A program made the translations under genes and the position numbers. A DNA stretch of 64,000 nt from Amaurobius ferox (taxonomy: Eukaryota > Arthropoda > Arachnida > Araneae > Amaurobiidae): contig OX578138.1 of the NCBI GenBank assembly GCA_951213105.1, positions 64,889,040 to 64,953,039 on the forward strand, in the 5' to 3' direction. The stretch's first letter is position 1; every line of letters starts with the position of its first letter. Under the pieces are notes generated by a model. That model worked only from the letters and a program-made list of their open reading frames with translations, made no database searches and was not told where the DNA came from. Below are positions 54,536-64,000 of the stretch, one piece after another.

Positions 54536-57500
54536 ACTTTTAAGCTAATAAAAACAGTCAAGCATTAAAGTATAAATATTTAAAATTGCTTTTTTTGTAT
54601 ACTTAATCCACGACTTCTATGAGCAACTGACACTGACTTATTATCTTCTCCACCACTTTTGTCTACAGCATAATTTTTAAAAGTTTTCGCAATCTATTTT
54701 TTTCAAAATTCTGCTTGCAAATTCAGGCATCTCAGATTTTTCCACTAAAACATTCAAGGACATTATACAATTTAAAATGTTTTCCACACTTTTTACAGGT
54801 CTTGGAGAAGATTTTTACAGCAAAATAAAATACCCTGGGATTTACAAATTTTCAAGATAAATCACTGAATTTTTGTTGGTTACACAGATCTTAGTAATTG
54901 AACCTAGTAATAAATACAATTAATAGACCCTTATTATCACACTTGTCAGGAAACAAGCAAGATTCATGAAGTTCTCTAACATTACAATATGTCTGAGGAA
55001 CTGTATAAAATAAGTATATTATATGATAGATAAAACATTCTTTGGCCTTTTCAGGTTTTCAACATTTAAAAATATTTCTTGGATAATTCCATAATTTTTA
55101 TGTCTTTTAAAAACCATGTCAATTCCAGTTTTCTGGAAAGAGTGGAAAACATTGTAATTGCAAAAACAATTAAAATTTATCAGACATTAATCAACAGACA
55201 TGCAACATTTGCTTAAAATTAAAAGTTAGAAGAAATAATTCTAACTGAAGAAAAACTTAATTGATGCGGCAAAGGTTATGCTTTAAGAAAATGAAAGATT
55301 GAATATTTTCTACAATCAACAGTGCAGTTCTTTTCATGATAAGTTGCTAACTAAATATAATGCAAAAATGGAAGATTTTTTATATAACTTCATGACATGA
55401 TAAAATAATTTAAGTGCCTAAATATTTTTTTTAATAATGTTAAGAAAATATCTCTTAATTTCATTAATAACAGCTTTGAAAAATAATTTTCTCGTATAAA
55501 ATGCAAATTAAATATAAAAATTCTAGTGAATGCAAACAGATTGTAAAAATAAAAAACATTTTCACAATAAAAGATCCATTATTAAAAGGAAATATACTAA
55601 AAATTGTATACAAATACAGATATTTGCAATATTATAGAATGATCTATAAATTATTAACTAATGCATAAAAATCAACATTAAAAATCCCAACAAATACTGG
55701 GGGGAAAAAAGTTTTAGGGTGAGTGGTGATTTTTGCAAAGTATAAGAATTTGATTAAAATTTTAAAGAAGGATGCTTTTCCTTAAAATATTTTTAAGGGC
55801 AAAAAAAAACTTTGCATATTTTCTCAAAGATCAGATAAAATACAGACAATAAATTGATAGCTAGGATTTGGCATTTAAAGTGAAACAAAAGTGTCTTTAT
55901 AGTCGTTACATTTATTAGTCATTAATTTTCTCTTTTGGGAAAATAATAACTTGAATTAATTTTTAGAATCAATTTAAAAATACTATTTTCGATATTAGTT
56001 AGTATAATTTTAAAAGATCAAATTTGCACTTAGCATACTAAGGATGATGTGCTTTTTTAATCCTGTCTAAAAATTACATGATAGTTCATAAAAGTAAATC
56101 CTGAAGCTGTGGTTGACATTATAGACATGCATATAAAACCAGATATTAGGTATTAGCCATGGAAACAAAATCATGTCAGAGCTGCAATTCCTTTACTACA
56201 TATTTCCTTTACAATTCTCGATTCTAAAACAATACTATTCTGTGACTTGATTACATCCTCATTTCTAGCAACTACCCCCCTCTCTCCCTCGAAATTTTTA
56301 AATCCAAACTTTTGGCTGGAAAACCAAATGTTTGTATAAAATATGAAAAAGTTTTGAGCAATCTGGAAAAGTTGGCAGCTATGCCTTACTCACAAGAGCA
56401 AGTGCTTTGCTTCTGTTTGAAAAGGATTATGTCTAAAAAAAAATAGGTATTAATTATATGTGGCATAGCTTTAATTTTGTTTTAACTAGTCAGATAGCTA
56501 ATAACTAACAAATTTACATTGCAAATCTTACTTTTCTAGTATTCATTGTGGCTAGTAATTTGTAGTCACTCAATTTTGGATTCTCTCAACAAGCATGCAC
56601 AGTTGACAGTTTGTATATGGGCAATTCTCCAAAACATGCATTTTATGTCTTACTGATATAGTGGTAATTTTTTTATAATTTTCACTCATTTATTGCCTAG
56701 AATGAAATTACCTGGCATTGCCCAGGATTTAAAGCAGCATCTGCATAGTTCAAGCTACTGTCTTTAAAACTACGCTCTAGAATAAGTGCCTTGCAATAAA
56801 GATAACACCACTCATCTTTTTGAAAATACACATATTTAGGGAAAAAAATCTGCTGAATTCAAAGTCAAAAAATTTCCTTTGTCTGCCTTTCAGCATTCCA
56901 TGCGAGTCTCTGAAAACAGTGCTTCCTTTCTTTCCATGCTTGGACATATTTTCCAGTTGTATTTGCATAAACACAGGAGAAAGTACTTCAATTCTTTTAG
57001 TATAATGAAAATTGTCAGTACCATGAAATTTTGTTTTAATTGCCAAAAATCACCAAATGAAGTTATAGATATAATTTTGTTTTTGTAAAGTTAAATGATG
57101 CATTTTGATGCTAACCAATTTGTAAGATCCAATTGTGGTAACTGGTAAGTTTCGCTGATCCTGGAATTTTAAAATGAATTATGTGTTTTCAAAGTGCAAT
57201 TTTTAAAGTTTCTTAAAATTATGGAAAATCGGGATACATCATGTTATGAATTATATTCAAAGCTCATTGAAAAGATCATTCTTCGATCTTTCTGATGGTG
57301 TTAATATTGAAACTGCAATATTTCAAATCATCAAGGAACTAGTATGTTTGAAAATCATTCAAAATTCCTCCTCAAACATTAAATAACTCATAAAAACTAA
57401 TATGAATTTTAAAAAATTCTCATTGTGGTGCATTACTGCCTGAACTCATGTACCTCTGTGTTGAATGTTGTGCATCATTTGAATTCTAAACAAGGATCTC

Positions 57501-58498
57501 AATGTCCGTGGAGACTAAATTAAAATATAGGTAACTCACGATCATCTTGTTCATAGTACCATTTGTTACTAGCATGGGCACATTTTTTGTTAACAGATCA
57601 TTAAACTTATTTTCGAACCATCCCAAAGTATGATTAAATTTGATATAAATAAGTTTTACTACCAAAAGTAAAAGAAAATAATAATAATTCATGCCTTTCA
57701 ACATTTGAATAATTTCTGAGATGATTATGATTAACATTTTAGTACTGAGAGAAAAAAAGTCAAAAATGGTGATTTTTGCCTGTCTGTTCTGAAAAGTCCT
57801 TATATTTCAAGAACAAAATGTTAGAAGTTTTACTCATTAAAAGAAACATATTTATGCTCCAATAATTTTCATAAAAAAGCAAAATAGTAGGATGACAATT
57901 TTTCTTTTGCAATTATCAATTATTTGTTAATGAGATGGAATTGAATTTTGTTACCCATTATTAACTTTTTATTAAATAAATAATGTAGTTCCTGATGTAT
58001 TTTTAATTCTTAAGTATTCCTCCATATCTGGCCCAGCCTTCTGTGGAATAATATGCCAATACATTAATATATTTTCATTATTCTGTATAAAAAGTATCAC
58101 AATATGATAGTTGATAATATTTTGTATATTAGATGAATCAATGTCTCAGAAGATAACACAAAATTTGCCCACGAAAGTGATTTTAACTAACTAATTTCTA
58201 ACTTAAGTAATACAGTGCCATATTATACCGAAGTATTTTTTATTTTATTTTTTAATAATGAAAATGTGCACTTTTGGGAGAATGACCTATATAGTTGTTT
58301 GTTATCTCCTTCGAATTGGAAGCAGTTATGATTCTGATATTTACGTAACTACAGATAGTGTATTCCTATTGGAGTAAAAAGTAATGATTTCATATAATGC
58401 TATATTTGGCATCCTACATTAATATACTTGTAATGCAATATATGATAAAAATAAAATGCTTTTAACAATTTGGAGAATCTTATTAGCAATAAAATTAC
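54536..58498. other. Long intron stretch without a recognised feature
   Basis: AT-rich DNA. Short frames at 56777-57088 (both strands) and 57486-57737 have no domains or splice context. A small palindrome, CCTGGCATTGCCCAGG, lies near 56711. Confidence 0.5.
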
Positions 58499-58867
58499 CT
58501 TCATTAGCTTTATTTTCAACAATATTTCCAGGTTTTGGTAAATTATTACAAATCTGCAGCATTTGAGGTAGCAAGGTAGACATTGACGTCGCTATAGAGG
58601 TTGAAATAAATGATTCAGAAAAACGGGGTGATGATGGATGATCCTCTGGTACTTGTGCAGAAACTAATGACTCAGAGAGCCTCCCTGGTGACTGAAGCAT
58701 TACTGTTTGACTATTGGATTTTTTTAAAAGAGGTGATGAAGAATCCGCAGATGAGCAGCTCTTTCTCTTATTTTTTCTGTTAAGATCAGGTATATCTGAA
58801 TCGGCAAATACTAAGCTTAAAGTTTTTTCAGCTTGTTTAAGCTTCTTGCAGCCTTTAGTATATGAAT
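58499..58867 (-). CDS. Shared second exon, Ser-rich linker
   Basis: The acceptor CTTTATTAG ends at 58868 and the donor GAAG/GTAATT follows 58499. It enters and leaves in phase 1 (369 bp). With the previous G it starts DSYTKGCKKLKQAEKTL, which continues the N-terminal module of the DUF4806/SAMD3-like family (D.Y..A..K...A). It goes on with a basic KRKSCSS stretch that could serve as a nuclear signal, and a Ser/Pro-rich, probably disordered part (RLSESLVSAQ, HPSSPRFSES). The join to 60147-60331 is supported by phase and by family continuity. Confidence 0.85.
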
Positions 58868-60146
58868 CTAATAAAGAAAACGAGAGTTACATTATAATGG
58901 TTATACAAAAACTAATGACTATATATATATATATATATATATCAATAAATTCATCCAATAAATAAAATATTTTGATTCAAGAATTAATACGGATGAGAAG
59001 ACCTTAGAAGTCTGTATGGGCAAAATTTACAGCCCAATTTCAGAACAAAACTATAGTATTCATTCTAAGCCTGTATCAAATATAAATATGAAGTCTGGGT
59101 TTGGCCCAAACCTGGAACAAAATCTTGGGAGTCCAGACCAAATTTGAATTAATTTTAAAGCTTATAACCCTACTTCGAATTAATTTGGTTTGGCCCAAAA
59201 TCATTATATTTGTACAGCAATTAAGCTAAGTTTGCCTTATTTATATAAAATAAAGCATTAATCACAATTAGATTTTAAGTACATTATAATCAGAAAGTAT
59301 GAACTAGAACTCCAGGGGCCAGACAGTATTTCATATATACAAATGGGGCAGATAAAAGTGTGACAGCTAGATATTAGCAGTTAATTTCATATGTTGGTGA
59401 TCAGGAACAGCATTATTTTGTACGCAGTTAAATGAAATATGGCAAAATATTTTACAACTTGTAAACATACAGAAATTACAGCTCGTAAGTGATTTGTTAA
59501 AATGCTTTTGACATTAGATAACCCAAGCATAACCTTTAAAATTTGTAAATAAAAGCCCAGCTCTCCTCCCCAGAAGCAGAAATATGTTTAATGTTCTGCA
59601 ACAAGAATTCCTGGGGTTATAAATGTTCTGTGGTCAAAGTGCACTGTTTAACCAGACTTCCATGAGCTCTGGCTGGCAAAATGCCAAGATACATCAATTT
59701 ATGTTGAAGGAAGCTATTTTTTCAGTTCAAGTACTTTTTACAGTTCAAGTACTTTCTGTTGCCAGATAGACCTCTAGGAAACTTAAAGTCATCGAAACTA
59801 AAGTGATTGAAAAATCAATGAGATGTTATAGGTAAAAATATTACATCTTTCAACTACAAAAATTTTGTACTGATCATATTTATAGTTTGTGAGAAAAGGA
59901 ACATGGAGTTAGTAAATTTAACATGGACAAGACAGGCTAGTTATGGTCCCTTTATGTTCAATTAAGATCGATTACATATTTTCTCTAAAAGAAAGCTCAT
60001 TTTATGTTATTAAAACTGCTTAAGAGCTACATCTTGAGAGTTTAGTATAAATTTAATAAAACCTTACTCCTCAGACCCAAACTCCACCTTATCACAAAGT
60101 TTCAAAATGCAACTCATTTTACTAACAATACAAAGGAGCATTTTAC
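58868..60146. other. Intron between the two N-terminal exons
   Basis: 1.28 kb of AT-rich DNA with a (TA)n run at 58919-58941 and no other recognised feature. Confidence 0.6.
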
Positions 60147-60331
60147 CAGCAGAATCCAGAATCTTTATTTTAATTTTCTGCCATGATGACTTTGGAGGTT
60201 CACAGCGTACGACACATTGTTTGATATTTTGAGGAGCAATTATAGGTGGCCACGAACATAGTTCATCTTTCACCCAAGATCGAGGAACAACAGCCATTGA
60301 TTTCTCATCAGAAAAATATACCACTAAAAAA
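60147..60331 (-). CDS. N-terminal exon of the modular gene
   Basis: With the acceptor TTCTTCTAG ending at 60332 it encodes FLVVYFSDEKSMAVVPRSW, then VKDELCSWPPIIAPQNIKQC, RCEPPKSSWQKIKIKILDSA, and ends at donor GCTG/GTAAAA. The F.VV.F.D..S..VVP.SW......WPP..........V..CEPP...W......IL pattern is the N-terminal module shared by many DUF4806 and SAMD3-like proteins. An in-frame ATG upstream (60358, MLIIYLF) would allow translation to start in this exon without a splice, but FLVV at the acceptor agrees better with the family. A short first exon with the start codon would then lie further right and was not found. Confidence 0.83.
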
Positions 60332-63300
60332 CTAGAAGAAGCAAATAAGTAAATAATTAGCATACCTACAACCTTTAAAAAATAATTAAGATCATTCAAC
60401 ATCAATAAAATTGTGAACATTTAACTAAAAAAGCAAATGTACTATTTATAAATATTAATAAAACTATGCATTCTTATAGCATTATATAACTTTATAACAT
60501 TACAATTCAATGTTATTTATCCAAAGAAATTATGCAATTTAAAAAGTATTTTCACTCATGTAACAATTAAAATGCTGCAGCAGAAAGCACCAGACAAGTT
60601 CTGCTGGTTGTGCACATTTTACAAGATCCAATAATTAGCTGTTTTTATCATTCTCTATCTCTGAATTTGCAAAAAGGTTGCAGAGATAATGCAAAATCAC
60701 CAACTTGGCAGTGCCGGAGTTTGCTCCTAGGGTCAAAGTGTGGTAATCGAGTATTATAGTGTTAAGCTTAAGATGTCTTTAGTTCAAGACATTTAATACT
60801 GCCTTATGAGCATTTAATGTTTTGCACTAGACAGTATTCCCTCTCCCCATAAGCTTTGTCAATACCGAATTTGCTGTTGGGTTGCAGATGAGGGGGTTCA
60901 AGTTGTACTTTGAAGAGAAGGAGCTATCAGAAAGTAATATTTGTAGTACATAAATTCTGTTCATGTGCACATTTTCAAGTGGGTATTATGGGGGCATTTT
61001 TGTTAGGTTGCTTTTGCTATTTAGTGAATTTTAAGAATTTTGTTTTTAATCTAAAGTTCAGGGGTCTTATTTACATAGTTATCTTTTTTTTAATTTAGTT
61101 ACCCAGTTTCCATTTATTTAGGTTTTTTATATTCTTCTGTTCTAAATGCATGCTACTCCATAATTATTGTGTTCCAAATGGCGAAAAATAGTTCTTTTTA
61201 GGTTTTAGCAATTTAAATTTATTTAAATTGGCTAATTTATGGTTCCATTTATTCCCTTTGATTCTAATTTTGTTATTCTTGGTTAAAAATTTGTTGATTT
61301 ATCGCAATTTTTCATTTTTATTCTATTTTCAACTTTTTAAAATTTTCAGAATCATCCATTTTAAATTATTGCCAAATTCTTATATTCCAAATTGTTTCAT
61401 TTCATTTATTTTTAATTTTCATCTGCTTTAAAATTTTGAGTTTTTGATTGGTTGACAGTAATAGTATAATCGTCTGTCATTAATTATTTTTATTGTTCAT
61501 CGATAGTTTTGTTTACAATGTGTGACAGCGATTTTTGACAGTATATAAATAGATTTGTGCTCTTTTTCGCTCTTTTCTTTCTTTTATTATTATTAGAACT
61601 TTTATTTTGAAGATGTAAGCTATTAAGCTGTCCTGTGACGTTAAGCATGCATTCTGAGGAACGAACGTTTTTATTTCGAGGCCTTTTAACTTTGTGCTGT
61701 TTATCTTCCTGCTGTGGAGGCGATGTTTAGTCTAAATACTCAAGAGCCCCTGACAATTTCTCAAGCCTCTATTAAATTTTAAAGGAGCCGTTTTTCATTT
61801 ATCAGCAAAATTGAACATTTTGGTGTGCGGCACCCCCTTAAGTAGAAAATATTGGAAATCTAAAATTACACACTTTCTACCTTTCGAACGGTTTACCGAT
61901 ACACCAAATTTGAAGTCTCTATCATATCGCAAAGCATGCTTTCCTATCATTTCACTTTTCGAACGTTTTGGTGTGGAGCACCCCCTCTATAGAACATTTT
62001 CGAAAAATTCAATTTTTCTAGGGGTTTTTATCGAACGACCGAGCCCTATACCAAATTGCAAGTCTTTATCTATTCGGGAAGTGCCTAAAAAAGGCATGAC
62101 AGACAGACAGATAGACACTTGGCAATTAGTATATATAGATATTTTATGTTACTAGTCTTAAAAAGAAAGCAAATGAGTTAATATTGCGGTATTGTAAATA
62201 TTAGAAAAAATATTCTTATACATACATATTTAATGCTACTATTGTATTTAGGCACAAATGCAAAAATTAGGCATTTCAAAAATTTTAACTTCAATTATGA
62301 TCGCAACATTTAATAATCGCTAATGTCACTTAACAACTGCAAAACAAACATCTGAATTTAACAAATGTAACATTTGGAATGGAAACAGAGTGGTGGATAG
62401 GTGTTGCGTGGAGAGACACAAAACTGTTTGATTAATCCAATTCATTATTTATACTCTTATCCGGATTTTTTTTCTTTTTTTTTTTTAAGTCAAAAATTCA
62501 AGAAAGTCGAATGAGAGGTCGAATACGAGTCAAATCAAAGTGGAATAAGAGGTTATTTCTAATGTAGTATTTTTATGATGAATCTAATGTTCTCATTATG
62601 AAAAGGCTAACATATACCATTTTCGAAATATTTAACATTTTATGAAGGAATTTTTCGAAAACTGGAACTTTGCCTATATTGTCAATAATGGACCTAAATT
62701 AACAGTAAATTTAAGTTTATTCACCAATTATGTATAAAACAGGGTTGTAATTAGAAATTAAAATCATTATTGATATTACTAAATAAAATTGAAAGTATGA
62801 AATGCCAAATTGTTTTGACATTAAAAGTTCTAACATTATAAAACTAAAATGCCAGACACATTTTATATTCACTTATTATCTGCTATATAAATTATCTTTG
62901 TTAATGTCTATAGTTTTCTCTATAAATTAAACAAGAATTTGTATGGCATAATATTTAATTAAGATAATTAATATTATGCCATAGTAATTAAGATAATTTT
63001 ATAAGATGATAAAAATTGTCAATACAGTCAAGCAGGAAAAAAATTTTCCTGACATAAAACAAGGATGATATACAGAATCAGTTCAGGACATAGGAATTTA
63101 AAAAGAACATGAAATATAAAAGAAATACTATTTTATGGAACATACTATACTAATATAAAGTTTCAATTTGATGACTACTTAATGGGTAGAACTGATAATC
63201 GCAGATGATATTAAAGTGTATATTCAAAACTGTGGTGTCGAGGATGATAACACAAAATACCAATGCTTTATATAGGTTGAAAATTAAAGTGGGAAATCTA

Positions 63301-64000
63301 TATTTCTTTTATGTGTAGTTGAGAAATCATAAAAAATATAATTTAAATAATAAAGTCAAGTAAGAGATTTTTTCTTATCGATTTTTAGAAGAAGGATCAA
63401 ATGGGATCATTCATGGGTTGCTAGAATGAATTGTTATAAAATTGGAATGTTAAGTTAAGACTAGTTCAAAATTTTAAAAATCAGCAATAATTTTAAAACA
63501 GTAAACATTGGCAGCCTTTATAAAAATACGATATTCATTTGATAACTAGAATGGTAGTGAAAACCTGTGTTTTAGAAATATGGATTTATCCAGGTCAAAA
63601 ATCAAAGAGTAAAACCATGTTTTACAGTTTAAACAACAAATAATTGTCATCAAATTTCTAATTGTTCAATTGCAACATTTTAAAAGCTATTTTATGAAAT
63701 TTTAAGTAAAAAGATGTTTTTGCTCTTAAATTCATTTAAGACACTGCAGATTTTAACAATTTTGACTGTTCGTGATTAAATGTATTCAAATATTCTGTCA
63801 CAAAATAGTAATACATCAAATCCTCACAAGCATTTTGCCTATAAAAATATAAATACAGTAAAACCTCAATAAGTCATCACCTGGATAACTCAGCACTCCA
63901 GATAAGTAATATTCATCAGTCCTGTCTGGCACACATAGGTGATAATGTAATTAAACCCTCATTTTCATGTCGTTAATACAAATGGTATTCCAGATAACTT
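60332..64000. other. Upstream region of the modular gene, no exon recognised
   Basis: This should contain the first exon or promoter of the modular gene, or they lie beyond the window. Seen here: a repeat with an internal duplication (61808-62100) ending CAGACAGACAGATAG...TATATATAGAT, and a strong palindrome at 62943-62982. The frame 61811-62155 is part of that repeat and not a gene. Confidence 0.45.
61808..62148 (+). repeat. Interspersed repeat with two internal units
   Basis: GAACATTTTGGTGTGCGGCACCCCCT..ATACACCAAATTTGAAGTCT is echoed about 150 bp later by GAACGTTTTGGTGTGGAGCACCCCCT..ATACCAAATTGCAAGTCT. The end, GACAGACAGACAGATAG and TATATATAGAT, resembles the ends of other dispersed repeats in this window. 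Confidence 0.65.

Noticed and set aside
56777..57088. Exon on either strand
   Set aside because: Overlapping frames on both strands with no domain, and no splice sites in phase with the modular gene.
61811..62155. 114-codon gene
   Set aside because: The frame spans two tandem units of a dispersed repeat, and its product has an internal repeat only because of that.
1..64000. CRISPR array, prophage or operon
   Set aside because: No regularly spaced short repeats, no prokaryotic gene packing; introns and eukaryotic retrotransposons dominate.

Overview
The window looks like nuclear DNA of an arthropod, most likely an arachnid. It is strongly AT-rich, has short coding exons with GT/AG introns, and is dense in transposons (LINE, SINE, Gypsy, hAT, Tc1, mariner) whose gag and transposase sequences resemble those I know from spiders. 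The exact species cannot be read from the sequence. There are no bacterial operons, CRISPR arrays or free-standing tRNA or 5S genes.

Layout: 1-3,106 holds the first coding exon of an HPS3-like gene on the minus strand (2,896-3,106) and the start of its first intron. 3,600-5,720 is a decayed minus-strand Gypsy-type LTR element (LTR, primer-binding site, gag, zinc knuckle) with two SINE copies inserted in it. 5,720-16,500 carries no recognisable host exon. It holds a SINE family with two kinds of head (tRNA-like, or 5S rRNA fused to a tRNA remnant), a duplicated 0.6-kb segment, a tandem array of about 183 bp period, and a foldback.

From about 60.3 kb down to 16.5 kb, eight minus-strand exons appear to form one large modular gene. 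A shared N-terminal part (60,147-60,331; 58,499-58,867; 52,441-52,625) can be joined in frame to a DUF4806-type C-terminus (29,389-29,554; 26,900-27,045), or to a SAM-like exon (50,749-50,959) followed by one of two paralogous SAMD3-like last exons (40,092-40,480 or 16,549-16,916). All splice phases agree with these joins. The long introns are filled with transposons: a 5.7-kb I-group LINE with perfect target duplications (17,347-23,055), a dead Tc1 (23.3-24.3 kb), a mariner cluster (29-34.6 kb), SINE copies (35.5-36.3 kb), a mariner-type element with TA flanks (40.9-42.4 kb), a hAT-like element with an 8-bp target duplication that was itself hit by a truncated copy of the same LINE (43.9-47.6 kb), and a second hAT element (48.6-50.1 kb).

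The observations most worth following are the modular alternative-3'-end gene, the composite 5S/tRNA SINE, and a pair of SINE insertions at the same position of duplicated flanks that carry different heads. Boundaries, homologies and splice choices were read by eye, with no alignments or database searches.
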